Position numbers and translations under genes: made by a program. 60,994 nt of DNA from NCBI GenBank assembly GCA_938005315.1, contig CALLOB010000063.1:1-60994 (forward strand), given 5' to 3'. The notes below the pieces were generated by a model. It was not told the origin of the DNA. It saw nothing but the letters and a program-made list of their open reading frames with translations, and made no database searches. Source of the stretch: an uncultured Phycisphaerae bacterium. Its GTDB lineage: Bacteria > Planctomycetota > Phycisphaerae > UBA1845 > PWPN01. This document shows, in pieces, positions 52,436-60,994 of the stretch (position 1 is its first letter; every line of letters starts with the position of its first letter).

Positions 52436-53587
52436 ATGTCGCCTTTTTCATCGCCTGAGAGCTATAAGCCGGGCATCGCAGGTATTCCTGCTCCGTTGAC
52501 GCCTGCACAGGAACAGCCGGAACGGGTGCTGGTGGTTCTTCCGAACTGGGTCGGCGACGTGGTCCTGGCGACGCCGGCACTGCGGGCGATCCGGGAGCGC
52601 TGTCCGTCGGCGAGAATCACCTTTCTGCTCAAGCGACCGCTGGCGGAGGTGCTCAGCGGCTCGCCGTGGGCGGACGAAACGGTGTTCTGGCCGGCCCGGT
52701 TCGCGGCCCAGAGCCGGCCGGAGCGACACCGCGGTTTCCTGGGGCTGGCCGGCGAGCTTCGGGACCGGAGGTTCGACTGGGCGGTGTTGCTGACCAACTC
52801 CTTCCGCTCGGCGCTGCTGGCCAGGCTGGCGGGAGTGCGGAGGCGGATCGGCTACGACCGCGACGGGCGGGGACTGCTGCTTACGGACAAGCTCCTGCCG
52901 CTCAAGGTGGACGGCCGGTTCGTCCCGGTGGCCATGACCCGCTACTACAACGCCGTGGCCCGGTATCTGGGTTGCCGGGAATGCGGTGAGCAGCCCGAAC
53001 TGTTCACCACAGCCGCGGAGGAGGCCGAGGCCGACCGCGTCATTGCCCGGGCCGGCGCCGATGGGGGCAGACCGATCGCGGTGCTCAACCCCGGGGCCTC
53101 CTTCGGTCCGGCCAAGTGCTGGTTGCCGGACCGCTTCGCCGAAGTCGGCGACGCGCTGGTTCGCGGGCACGGGGCGGCGGTGTTCATCGCTTGCGGTCCG
53201 AAGGAGACGCAGATCGCCCGCGATGTGGCCAGCCGCATGCGGGAGCCGGCGGTGGTGCTGGACGACCCTGTGCTGGGCCTGGGGCCGATGAAGGCCCTGC
53301 TGCGGCGCGCCGCCCTGCTGATCACCAACGACACCGGTCCGCGCCATTTCGCCAACGCCTTCGGCACGCCGGTCGTGACCATCTTCGGCCCGACCGACCC
53401 GCGATGGACCGAGACCGCCAGCCCGCGTGAGCGGACCGTCATGGTGCAGGTGGACTGCGGGCCGTGCATGAAGCGACATTGTCCGCTGGATCACCGCTGC
53501 ATGACCCGCATCGACAGTCAGATGGTGCTCATGGCCGCCCGTAACCTTCTGAACGGGGTCGCGAGTCTGCGGGCCGCCGGTTGGTGA
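52436..53587 (+). CDS. waaF: LPS heptosyltransferase (WaaF family, GT9)
   Basis: Adds heptose from an ADP-heptose donor to the LPS inner core on the cytoplasmic face. The 383-residue GT-B enzyme has the N-terminal VLVVLPNWVGDVVLATPALRA, with the short PNWVGD acceptor-side motif typical of WaaF, and the C-terminal donor site VLNPGASFGPAKCW near 216 and LITNDTGPRHFANAFGTPVV near 297. About 30 residues precede the conserved start; ATG 52436 is kept because a 17-spaced promoter abuts it. It is followed by hldA- and hldC-type genes with overlapping ends, forming a heptose operon. hldD, gmhA and gmhB are not in the window. Confidence 0.9.
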   Translation: MSPFSSPESYKPGIAGIPAPLTPAQEQPERVLVVLPNWVGDVVLATPALRAIRERCPSARITFLLKRPLAEVLSGSPWADETVFWPARFAAQSRPERHRGFLGLAGELRDRRFDWAVLLTNSFRSALLARLAGVRRRIGYDRDGRGLLLTDKLLPLKVDGRFVPVAMTRYYNAVARYLGCRECGEQPELFTTAAEEAEADRVIARAGADGGRPIAVLNPGASFGPAKCWLPDRFAEVGDALVRGHGAAVFIACGPKETQIARDVASRMREPAVVLDDPVLGLGPMKALLRRAALLITNDTGPRHFANAFGTPVVTIFGPTDPRWTETASPRERTVMVQVDCGPCMKRHCPLDHRCMTRIDSQMVLMAARNLLNGVASLRAAGW

Positions 53588-53634
53588 GCGTGCCGTCCAC
53601 GCGATCGATTATCGCCCGACGAGGGCCCGCGTAC

Positions 53635-54639
53635 ATGCGTCTGAGTGAAGCGATCGACCGGCTGGAGGGGACCCGCGTCGGGGTGATCGGCGACCTCGTG
53701 GCGGACCTGTACGTCAGCGGGCTGACCGAGCGCGTCTCGCGCGAGGCACCCGTGCTCATCGTCCGCCATGAGTTCGACTGGCTGCGCCCCGGCGGGGCTG
53801 CCAACGTGGCGGCCAACCTGGCTGCCCTGGGGAGTTCGGTCCGCCTGGTGGGACTGGTGGGGGACGACGATCCCGGTCGGCGCCTGATCGACAGCCTCCG
53901 GCGGAATGAATCCCGGGGGGCGGTACACTGCGACCAGGTCATCGAAACCCCCGGGCGGTCGACGATCAGCAAGACCCGCTTCATCGCCGGAGCGAGGCTC
54001 ACCATGCGGCAGCAGGTGCTCCGGCTCGACCGCCAGCCGCCCGAGCCCCCTGACGAGAAAATCATCGCGAGGCTGGCCGAAGGCGTCACCCGCGTGGACG
54101 GCGACGTGGACGCGTGGGTGGTCAGCGATTACGGCTACGGGGCGTTCAACGAACCGCTGCGCGAGCTGATGCGGACGGTCGCGACGCGCAAACCGGTGGT
54201 GGCCGATTCCCGCTGGGACCTGATCTCCTTCGGCGGCCTGACGGTGCTCAAGCCCAACGAGGAGGAGGCCCGGTCGGCCGCCGCGCGGCTGGGTTTCTGC
54301 GCGCTCGATGAAGGGGCCCTGGCCGTCGAACTGGCCGCGCGTCTGCGGGTGGGGGCGGTCGTGCTCACGATGGGTAACAAGGGCATGGTAGTCAGCCGGG
54401 CCGGAGCGGTGACGCGGATTCCGGCGGTCGGTTCCGACCAGATCGTCGATCTCACCGGCGCGGGCGACTCGGTCGCGGCGGCGCTGGCTGCCGGCCTGGC
54501 CGCCGGCTGCGACGTCCTGACCGCCGCACGGCTGGCCAATCACGCCGGAGCCGTGGTGGTCATGAAGGCGGGCGCCGCCACCGCTTCGCCCGAAGAACTG
54601 CGGGCATCGATCGTCCGCGCCGGGGAGGACGGACCTTGA
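53635..54639 (+). CDS. hldA: Heptose-7-phosphate kinase (HldA/RfaE domain I, PfkB family)
   Basis: Phosphorylates D-glycero-D-manno-heptose 7-phosphate to the 1,7-bisphosphate in ADP-heptose synthesis. The 334-residue cytosolic kinase has VGVIGDLVADLYVSG near residue 14, the substrate-side PGGAANVAANLAALG near 47, AWVVSDYGYGAFNEP near 160 and the catalytic DLTGAGDSVAAALAAG near 272 (Asp base). ATG 53635 gives the natural start MRLSEAIDRL; GTG 53584, overlapping the waaF stop, would add 17 poorly conserved residues and stays possible. Its stop overlaps the start of the adenylyltransferase gene, so the two halves of HldE are separate but coupled. Confidence 0.9.
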   Translation: MRLSEAIDRLEGTRVGVIGDLVADLYVSGLTERVSREAPVLIVRHEFDWLRPGGAANVAANLAALGSSVRLVGLVGDDDPGRRLIDSLRRNESRGAVHCDQVIETPGRSTISKTRFIAGARLTMRQQVLRLDRQPPEPPDEKIIARLAEGVTRVDGDVDAWVVSDYGYGAFNEPLRELMRTVATRKPVVADSRWDLISFGGLTVLKPNEEEARSAAARLGFCALDEGALAVELAARLRVGAVVLTMGNKGMVVSRAGAVTRIPAVGSDQIVDLTGAGDSVAAALAAGLAAGCDVLTAARLANHAGAVVVMKAGAATASPEELRASIVRAGEDGP

Positions 54640-55109
54640 CCGCGCGGATCATCCTGGACCGCGGCGAGCTGGCCCGCGCCGCCGGCGAGCTTCGCGCCGC
54701 CGGTCGCACGATCGTGTTCGCCAACGGGGCCTTTGACATCCTCCATGTCGGCCACATCCGTTACCTGCTGGGGGCGGCGGCCGAAGGAGACGCACTGATC
54801 GTGGCGGTCAACAGCGACGCCTCGATCAGGGCGTACAAGAGCCCGGACCGCCCGCTGCAGCCCCTGGCCGAGAGGATGGAGATCGTGGCCGCGATTCGCG
54901 GGGTGACGCTGGTCACGAGCTTCGACGAGCCGACCTGCGACGCGCTGCTCGAACTGGTGCGCCCTCACGTCCATGCCAAGGGGCCCGACTACACCCTGCA
55001 AAACCTCCCGGAGTGGGCGACCCTCGTGCGCCTGGGCATCCGCCTGGCCAATGTGGGCGACCCGAAGGCCCACTCCTCCAGCGATCTGATCCGTCGGATG
55101 CAGGGCTGA
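54636..55109 (+). CDS. hldC: Heptose-1-phosphate adenylyltransferase (HldC/RfaE domain II)
   Basis: Transfers AMP from ATP to heptose 1-phosphate, giving ADP-heptose. The 157-residue protein has the nucleotidyltransferase motif FANGAFDILHVGHIRYL (H-x-G-H), VAVNSDASIRAYKSPDRPL, the RMEIVAAIRGV segment and a C-terminal DPKAHSSSDLIRRM close to the ISSS(T/S)-type loop. It starts at TTG 54636 within a TTGA overlap with the kinase stop, and GGGGAGGAC 7 bases upstream supports that unusual codon. An antisense frame from the damaged DUF362 gene runs into its 3' end. Confidence 0.9.
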   Translation: MTARIILDRGELARAAGELRAAGRTIVFANGAFDILHVGHIRYLLGAAAEGDALIVAVNSDASIRAYKSPDRPLQPLAERMEIVAAIRGVTLVTSFDEPTCDALLELVRPHVHAKGPDYTLQNLPEWATLVRLGIRLANVGDPKAHSSSDLIRRMQG

Positions 55110-55129
55110 CCGGAGTCCCGCGGGCGCCT

Positions 55130-57149
55130 CTGGCACCCGCCCTGCGGGCCGCTCGTCTGCCGCGGGCCGGCCGGGGTCCGTCCGCACAGTCCGGGGCCTG
55201 CGGATACTCCGGGTCGCCGTAGCACCGCTGCAGAACCGCGAAATCCCGCGGGCCGACGGCGCCGTCGGCGTCGAAGTCGGCGGCGATGCGGCCAAGGGTG
55301 TCCGGTTGCAGGTCGCAGCCCGGCGGCAGCTCGTCCGGATCGTAGGGCACCGCCGGCGCTGCCGAGCAGGCCTCGAATCGAATATCTCGGGATCCGCGGC
55401 GCCGTAGACCGTCACGGTGATCGTGTGGGGGCCGTCGGGCAGGCCGGTGGTGTCCCATTCGAAGGAGAACGGGGCCGCGGCGTCAGTCGCCTGGTAGACC
55501 CCGTCCACGTACAGCTCCGCCTTGATGGCCGCGACGTTGTCGCCGACGCCGGAAACCGCAACGGGCACCACGCCGAAGACCTGCTGACCCTCGGCCGGCG
55601 TCATGCCGCCGATCCATGGCGGGGCCAGGTCGCAGCGCACCGCCGGGGTGGTGCCGCCGTAGCCCTCGGGGAAGCTGTAGCGCACCTGGGCAACGTGATC
55701 TCCCAGCACGGTGATGTACCGGCGGTCCCTGGTGCCCAGGGCCCCGGTGCTCGCGGCCCAGGCCAGCTGCGGGACCTGGTCGGGGTCGTAGGCCATGGCC
55801 AGCGTGCAGACCGTGTCCACCGCCAGGGAATCGCGCCCCGCGACGATCATCCGCATCCGGGGGCTGGGATAGGTCGGCGGGTCGTTGTTCGGGCCGTTGG
55901 TCACGCCGATCAGAGCGTCGATGACCGCCAGTTCCTGCGGGCGGATCAGGTTGAGGTCCACGAGCGTGCGATGCACGATGTCGTTCTCGGCGCTGGGGCA
56001 GGGGGCCACCGTGCACGGGAAGCCCGAGGTGACCGAATGCACCAGGGCCCACTTGGTGAAGCTCAGGCCGGGGTAGTGGTAGATGTCGTTGGGCGCGCAC
56101 CCCACCCGGTTCTTCAGCGAAAGCGTGACGGTGCCGTTGAAATGGTTCTTGAAGGTCGGCACGTTGATCAGCACGTCGCACGAGAGCAGGATGTTCGGAA
56201 CCCAGTACTGCGTGCGGATCACGCCGCTGGAGATCGTCACCAGTGTCACCTTGTTCGGATCGGTCTGGTTGGTGCCCCCGGAGTCGTTGAGGTCGAACAG
56301 GTCCACGCTGGTGTCGTAATCGAACTTGCGGTCGGAGTTGGCGTCGTAACCGGCGTTGCGGAAGGCCGTCCAGGTGGAGTTCCGCCCGTCGCCGTCGGCC
56401 GTGCCCTCGGCCACGGTGACCTTGCCGGCGCCGGACTCCCTGGCGATCTTCACGACCGCGGCCACGACTCGCGGGTCGGTGACCACCCCGCTGGTTCCGG
56501 ACCACTTGCTCTGCACCAGGTTGGGCTTGATCACCACTTGGATCTGCCCGTCGGAGTTCTTGTCGGTCATCAGGTCGGCCATGCCGCCGGACAGGGCTAC
56601 GGCCTGGCGGACCATGGCCTCGATCTCGGCGACGGTGTAGGACGTACCCTGGGGGTCGCGCCGGTGGATGGCGACGATGGCCTGCGGCGGGTCGCCCGGC
56701 GCGTCGGACAGCACAGGCCACTGCGGAGCCGCCGGGGTTGCGGCGAACTGGTAGGTCTCGATTCCCAGGTAGGCCGACACGGTCATGAACCCGCCGAGCA
56801 GCAACTGCCGCCGGACGCCGGCCACTCGGGCCGCGGCCCGCGGGCAGGCTATGCGCCGGGCCAGGAACAGCGCCGGCACCAGGTCTGCCATGAACGCACC
56901 GACGTTCAGAAGCGCGACCTGCTGGCCGGGATAGCTGATGCGCCTTGGCTGGCTTCCGCTGCGCCAGAGAAGCCACAGCAGCGAGGCCATCGCCACGGCC
57001 AGCCGTTTGCGCACCAGCATGTGCCAGAAGCAGGCCGCCAGCCGCCCGAACTTGACGGCGGCGGTTCGGGGCCAGGAAAGCCGATGCCGGCGTCCTCGCC
57101 GGCGTTCTTCGGTCCGTGCATGTGTGAGCCCCCCGAAATGGGGATTCAT
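55130..57149 (-). pseudogene. DUF362-domain protein with dockerin-like tag, frameshifted and 3'-truncated
   Basis: The minus-strand frame from ATG 57149 has an arginine-rich start, three hydrophobic segments (about residues 50-62, 78-97, 114-132), then a DUF362 domain: IQVVIKPNLVQSKWSGTSGV, VTDPRVVAAVVKIARESGAG, LINVPTFKNHFNGTVTLSLK, NLIRPQELAVIDALIG. A bacterial Ig-like segment follows (AEGQQVFGVVPVAVSG ... PDGPHTITVTVYGAADP). Near 55378 the homologous reading shifts frame and continues as EACSAAPAVPYDPDELPPGC and a dockerin-like ADFDADGAVGPRDFAVLQRC. That frame has no stop before it runs antisense into hldC; the usual second repeat is missing. DUF362 proteins often bind iron-sulfur clusters, but no Cys cluster is evident here. 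Confidence 0.7.
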
Positions 57150-57349
57150 TCGCCCGGCGGCGCGTATACAACGGGTCTCAAGCCCCGGGCCGCGGGTGGT
57201 TGCTGCGATGCCTGCATGACATCCACGTTCAGCCGGTGCTCAAGCGGAAAAACGCATCAGGAGATCTGAAAGTATTGATTTGAACCGGTTTTGATTACGT
57301 CAGGGAAATGGAACGGCGGCGGCCGGACGCACTCCGGGACGCAGAGTCC

Positions 57350-57823
57350 TCATCGGGCGGGTCCGGCGACCGGAGACGGGGGGAGATCGCTCCCCCCGAA
57401 AAGGCGTCCTCGGACCGCCTCCAGGCGGGGCAATGCCAGAGCCCGGGCGGCCAACAGGCCGCTCCTGGACGCGTAAGATGTCAGGGCGGCGTCGAAGTGG
57501 ACCGCGGAGATCAGAAGCACGGTGGGGTGGGCACAGCCCGTGACCACCGCCAGCCGCCACAGCCAGAAGCGATCGAGCCAGCTCAGCCCCATTCCGGCGG
57601 AGACTCGGCGAAACACCACGATCGGCTGGGGCAGCAGTTCCCGGGTTCTGTACCGGCGCTGGACGCGCCCAAGCAACGAGACCACCGCCAGCACCAGCGT
57701 CAGCAGCGAGAGCACCAGCAGGATGTCGTAGAGGATTCCCGGCACCGGCGTGCTGAACCGCTGGTGCAGTGAGTCCAGGTTCTGCAGCCGTTCCGGTATG
57801 ACCTGGGCCAGTGGAGTGTTCAT
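57350..57823 (-). CDS. Hypothetical protein with one membrane helix
   Basis: A 157-residue protein starting at ATG 57823, whose ATGA overlaps the stop of the HEAT gene upstream, so the two are translationally coupled. Residues 27-50 (GILYDILLVLSLLTLVLAVV) form a transmembrane helix; a hydrophobic or amphipathic stretch near 75-110 (WLDRFWLWRLAVVTGCAHPT) may be a second. The C-terminus is basic. Longer upstream starts would overlap the HEAT gene further. Not recognised; the coupling suggests a membrane partner for the HEAT protein. Confidence 0.7.
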   Translation of the reverse strand: MNTPLAQVIPERLQNLDSLHQRFSTPVPGILYDILLVLSLLTLVLAVVSLLGRVQRRYRTRELLPQPIVVFRRVSAGMGLSWLDRFWLWRLAVVTGCAHPTVLLISAVHFDAALTSYASRSGLLAARALALPRLEAVRGRLFGGSDLPPSPVAGPAR

Positions 57824-59763
57824 GCCGGCGACTCCCCGACAACCGCCGGCTCGCCGGAAGGTCGAGACCCCGACCGCCCGAGTTCCGACGCCAGCTGACG
57901 GGCCCGCTGTCGGACCTGGGGATCGCGGTCCTCCTGAGCCACGTTCAGCACCCGCGCCGCCAGCGGGAACAACCTCATCCGCTCGATCAGCCACAGGGCG
58001 CTGATTCGGTGCATGCGGTTCTCGTCGGCCAGCATGCGCAGCAGCGTTTCAGCCGCGTCGCGAACGCGCAGCTGCAGCAGGGCCTTGATCGCGTTGGCCC
58101 GCACCCGGTTGTCCGGCGAAGCCAGCTTTGGAAGCAGCGCGCGAAGGACCTCGTCGTCGTCACGCCGCTGCGCGACGGCCTCCACGGCGTTGGCCTCGAC
58201 TCTCCGGTCGATGTCGTGAAGCGCGTCGTTGACGATCCGTCGCGACGTGCGGCTTTCCAGACGCCCCAGCGCCGCCACGGCCGCGCTGCGTACCTTCGGG
58301 TCGCTGTCCCGGCCGAGCTGATAGAGGTCATCCTCGAAGCTCGTCGGCATGTTCATCAGCGCGATGATGCGGATGGCGCGAAGCCGGTCATCGGCGTTGC
58401 GAGAGGCCAGCTGACGCCGCAGCAGAGCCGTGGCCATCGGCGTGCGGGCGATCATCCGCCGGCCGTAGGTCACGCGTTCCGGATCGGTCATGCAGTCGAA
58501 CGCATGCCAGTAGCTTTCGAACGACACCGGCGGGAGGGACGGACGCTGTCCGGTCGCCTCTGCGCCGGGCCTGTCGGCCAGGACCGCCTGCAGCGTGACC
58601 TCCAGAGGGCGGCGTCGGGCCAGTTCCCGCCGCGCAATCCGGGCGACGACCTCGTCGTCGGCGTCGATCAGGAGGCGCAGCAGCGGAGTGAACTCATCCG
58701 GCCCGCGGGTCGCCGCCCACACTGCGGCCACGCGGCCAAGGGCCTCGCCGCATTCGCACAGCGCGTGCAGCACCTGCGTCTTCTGACGTGCGGTCAGACC
58801 CGTGGCCATCAGCCACCTGGGCACGTGCCGCTGTAGCTCGGGCGGCAGGTTGACCAGCTCCAGGCTTTCCTCGGACACGCAGGCCAACTCGCGAATGCCG
58901 GCCATGCCGCGGGCGATCCTGGGGGACACCATCCGCCACGACTGGCGCGCCCACTCGGCCAGGAACGCCGGGTCCCGGCAGTTGCCCAGCAGGCGGGCCA
59001 CGTGGGGGCGCAGCTCCGCGTAGTTCAGCGCCTGCATCGCGAACGACGCCAGGCGCGGGTCCGGCGCGCCGGCCAGCAGGGAAACGATGATTCCGGCAAT
59101 ACGGTTGCCCGGCGCGGAGATCAGCGACCAGAACTTCGGTCCCATCTCATCGACAAACCACAACGCCGCCTCGACGATCCGGGCTTCCAGGTGGGTCTCG
59201 TAGCACAGCACCCCGGTCTCGATCGCTCCGGCCACCTGTCGGCGGTCCTCGTTGAAGGACTCCATCTGCTCCATGAGCCCGGCGAGCGCCTCGGCGGACG
59301 GCGTGCCCTCGGGGCCGTCCTCCTGCGGCACGGGACGGGTCCTCAGAAGACGCTCGGCCAGTGCGCAGATGGTCTCGGCGGCGGCCCTGCGCACGGTCGG
59401 TATCGGATCCCGCAGCAGGGCGTCGGCCAGATAGGCCGCCCGGTAGATCGCCCCCCGGCGGATGACCTCCAGCACATTCAACCGCGATTGCTCCTGGCGC
59501 GACTGGGCGACCGGCCTCAGGGCGACGAAAAGCCTTTCCGACTCGGCCACCAATTCCTGGCGAAGAACCTCGTCGAGGAGGTGAAAAGACTCCACCAGTC
59601 CACGGATGGCTCCCGGCGTGTCGCGCAACAGCAGGGTCTGAACGATGGACGCGGCGGTTACCAGGTCCGCGCCGTCCAGCGCCGCGACCAGGGCGGCGTC
59701 TGCTGCGGGGTTGGGCTCACGGACCAGGATTTCAAAGACGCTCGGCCCGCGGGGCACGCGCAC
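57820..59763 (-). CDS. HEAT-repeat protein (cytoplasmic)
   Basis: A 647-residue all-helical repeat protein starting at GTG 59763. No signal peptide is present, unlike the HEAT protein at 27.4 kb. Repeats are clearest in DPIPTVRRAAAETICALAER, DSDPKVRSAAVAALGRLESR, IDRRVEANAVEAVAQRRDDD, SPDNRVRANAIKALLQLRVR and EDRDPQVRQRARQLASELGR. These solenoids act as protein-binding scaffolds. It overlaps the downstream one-helix membrane protein by 4 bases (ATGA), so the pair probably forms one complex at the membrane. No catalytic motif recognised. Confidence 0.82.
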   Translation of the reverse strand: MRVPRGPSVFEILVREPNPAADAALVAALDGADLVTAASIVQTLLLRDTPGAIRGLVESFHLLDEVLRQELVAESERLFVALRPVAQSRQEQSRLNVLEVIRRGAIYRAAYLADALLRDPIPTVRRAAAETICALAERLLRTRPVPQEDGPEGTPSAEALAGLMEQMESFNEDRRQVAGAIETGVLCYETHLEARIVEAALWFVDEMGPKFWSLISAPGNRIAGIIVSLLAGAPDPRLASFAMQALNYAELRPHVARLLGNCRDPAFLAEWARQSWRMVSPRIARGMAGIRELACVSEESLELVNLPPELQRHVPRWLMATGLTARQKTQVLHALCECGEALGRVAAVWAATRGPDEFTPLLRLLIDADDEVVARIARRELARRRPLEVTLQAVLADRPGAEATGQRPSLPPVSFESYWHAFDCMTDPERVTYGRRMIARTPMATALLRRQLASRNADDRLRAIRIIALMNMPTSFEDDLYQLGRDSDPKVRSAAVAALGRLESRTSRRIVNDALHDIDRRVEANAVEAVAQRRDDDEVLRALLPKLASPDNRVRANAIKALLQLRVRDAAETLLRMLADENRMHRISALWLIERMRLFPLAARVLNVAQEDRDPQVRQRARQLASELGRSGSRPSGEPAVVGESPA

Positions 59764-59976
59764 ACCTCCAGCGGGTGTATCGTCCCGCCCGGGCGGCCGG
59801 ATAAGCTCATTCCCGGGACCACGATCCGTGCCCCGGGCTTGCTACCTCTTGCCGCACAGGAAGATGCGGCAGCTTGCCAACGTGACGCCGGCACAGGGAG
59901 GGTCGGCCCGCCTGTGGCGGCGGCGGGAACCATAAGACCGGGACTGTCCCGCCGACGCCGCTTGACCCGCGACGGC

Positions 59977-60456
59977 TCAGTAGTTGAAGCCGTTGGACCG
60001 AAGATGGACGTAAGGACGGGCGTCGCTGCGGCTGCGCCCGCCGACCACCTCCGCCACGTAGAGCCGGTGGTCGCCGCAGTCCACCGTCTGCACGACCCGG
60101 CAGGCCAGGAAACTCTGGCAGTCGCGCAAGACCACGCCGTGCGGGTCCGGTTCCGTCTTCAGTCCCTCGAAGGCCGGCTGATCGAGTTCGAATCCCCGCC
60201 CGAAGTGGCGAAAGAGGGGCAGGGGGTTCTCCGGCACCTGATTGAGCACGAAACCGCCCGATGACTCCACCAGGGCCGCAATGGGACGGCCCTGCCGGAT
60301 CGCCACGGTCACCATCGGGGGCTCGAAAGAGGCCTGCTGGACCCAGGAAACCAGGATGCCGCCGGCCCGGTCCCCGTGAACGGTCGTCAGGACGTAGCAT
60401 CCGCTGGGGACCTGGCCCAGCGGGCGGCTGACGGCACTCTTGAGCTGTTCGTCCAC
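59977..60456 (-). CDS. Flavin reductase-like domain protein
   Basis: A 159-residue FMN-binding split-barrel protein. Family marks are VPSGCYVLTTVHGDRAGGILVSW with the flavin-phosphate region, PPMVTVAIRQGRPIAALVES, GGFVLNQVP and the later HRLYVAEVVGG. Such proteins reduce flavin with NAD(P)H for a partner oxygenase, or act as flavoprotein oxidoreductases with rubredoxin-type partners in anaerobes. It starts at GTG 60456 and lies 25 bases after the partial PAP2 gene on the same strand, so they may be co-transcribed. The partner is unknown. Confidence 0.85.
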   Translation of the reverse strand: MDEQLKSAVSRPLGQVPSGCYVLTTVHGDRAGGILVSWVQQASFEPPMVTVAIRQGRPIAALVESSGGFVLNQVPENPLPLFRHFGRGFELDQPAFEGLKTEPDPHGVVLRDCQSFLACRVVQTVDCGDHRLYVAEVVGGRSRSDARPYVHLRSNGFNY

Positions 60457-60481
60457 GTGGAAGGCTCCCGGCCCGGATCGA

Positions 60482-60994
60482 TTACTGCCCCAGAGGCTTG
60501 AGCCACGCCAAGCCGGCGCCCCCGGCGGGATCCACGTACGGGATGATCCGGCCGCCGAAGACCTCGGGGCTGCGCTCCTTCATGACCGTCTCGGCCACCA
60601 CCCAGCCGATGGCGGCCCCGGCGATCACGTCGGAGAAGTAATGCTCGCCGTCCTGCAGTCGCTCGATGCCCACCAGGGCCGTCAGTCCGAACATCGGGAC
60701 ACCGGCAAGCGGACCATATGCCCGGTTCAGCACCGTGGCCATGGCCATCGTGCTGGACACATGGCCCGAGGGCCAGGCGCCCCACTCGCCGTTGGGCGAG
60801 TCGTCCCAGGCGGCGACCTTGCCGAGCATGGTGGTCAGCCCGGTGATGGTCAGCACACTGAACAGCTGTTTTCCCACCTGGTAGGTTTTGGCGTCCGGCA
60901 GTTGCTGCCCGACCAGGTACCAGGCCCCGGCCAGGGCGAAGTGCGTGCCGGGATTGCCCAGGGCCCCGAAAGCGTCCGGCCAGTCGCCGCTGAA
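60482..60994 (-). CDS. PAP2-family phosphatase, 5' end outside the window
   Basis: The minus-strand frame is open to the last base, so the N-terminus lies beyond the window; 170 codons are visible. PAP2 enzymes dephosphorylate lipid phosphates such as phosphatidate or undecaprenyl pyrophosphate at the membrane. Visible motifs are WPSGHVSSTMAMATV (the central S-G-H with the catalytic His) and ERLQDGEHYFSDVIAGAAIG (the R-x-x-x-x-x-H-x-x-x-D box). A GTG at 60877 is only an internal codon, since homologous sequence (GNPGTHFALAGAWYLVGQQL) continues upstream. Confidence 0.88.
   Translation of the reverse strand, partial: FSGDWPDAFGALGNPGTHFALAGAWYLVGQQLPDAKTYQVGKQLFSVLTITGLTTMLGKVAAWDDSPNGEWGAWPSGHVSSTMAMATVLNRAYGPLAGVPMFGLTALVGIERLQDGEHYFSDVIAGAAIGWVVAETVMKERSPEVFGGRIIPYVDPAGGAGLAWLKPLGQ

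Noticed and set aside
54540-57149. A single 869-codon minus-strand protein continuing through 55130-54540
   Set aside because: After about 55378 the frame is no longer the homologous one and it runs antisense through hldC and the 3' end of hldA; the dockerin part is in another frame.
1-60994. CRISPR array or tandem identical repeats
   Set aside because: No set of evenly spaced identical repeats was seen in any intergenic stretch.

Overview
The window is 61 kb of GC-rich DNA and looks like an uncultured, Gram-negative planctomycete, most likely Phycisphaerae or a close relative. This placement is inferred from several features: C-terminal dockerin-like tags with the D-x-D-x-D-x-V-(D/G)-x-x-D-F pattern, a decayed prepilin-like gene of the H-X9-DG type, an unusually long signal peptidase I, many secreted HEAT, FG-GAP and glycoside-hydrolase proteins, IS66 remnants, and an intergenic purine-rich repeat family. 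LPS-type genes (lptB, waaF, split hldE) indicate an outer membrane, and there is one flagellin gene.

Layout. 1-2.4 kb: 5'-truncated class III aminotransferase, then a frameshifted prepilin-like pseudogene. 2.4-2.75 kb: tRNA-Tyr with its own promoter and terminator. 2.7-8.4 kb: dockerin-tagged secreted protein, lipoprotein ADP-ribosylglycohydrolase, a 1.2 kb gene-poor stretch containing a strongly folded RNA candidate, then a 58-residue lipoprotein-like peptide followed by a TorF-type putative porin. 8.4-18.4 kb: mostly housekeeping genes (prmC, YjbQ-like, mnmA, lepB, lptB, ACT protein), plus an 806-residue fusion of histidine kinase, CoA-disulfide reductase and rhodanese. 18.8-22.3 kb: flagellin, a membrane protein, pyrH. 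22.3-35.2 kb: carbohydrate genes (GH36-like lipoprotein, cyclophilin-like protein, Gfo/Idh/MocA oxidoreductase, HEAT protein, FG-GAP protein, nitrilase-family amidase, GH2). 35.2-41.2 kb: sigma-70 factor, DNA methyltransferase, spmA-spmB-PBP4. 41.2-43.4 kb: decayed zone with IS66 pieces in opposing orientation around a helicase fragment. 43.4-50.6 kb: GH106-type alpha-L-rhamnosidase and heparinase II/III-family lyase. 50.7-61 kb: rpmB, coiled-coil protein, waaF-hldA-hldC, 3'-damaged DUF362/dockerin gene, HEAT protein pair, flavin reductase, partial PAP2 phosphatase.

How the genes work together. The carbohydrate genes read as a polysaccharide-degradation set without SusC/SusD: secreted or lipid-anchored hydrolases and a lyase for rhamnose-, galactose- and uronate-containing glycans, with sugar-modifying oxidoreductases. 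waaF, hldA and hldC form an overlapping LPS inner-core heptose operon. SpmA, SpmB and PBP4 form a tight operon that points to peptidoglycan remodelling.

Most novel signals: (1) the kinase-CoA reductase-rhodanese fusion, which has a strong internal ribosome-binding site; (2) the promoter-to-terminator non-coding unit at about 6.16-6.54 kb ending in a three-way-junction hairpin and T6; (3) a recurring -10 box only 7-10 bases before ATG, suggesting leaderless mRNAs. No database search or folding program was run; family names rest on motifs read directly.
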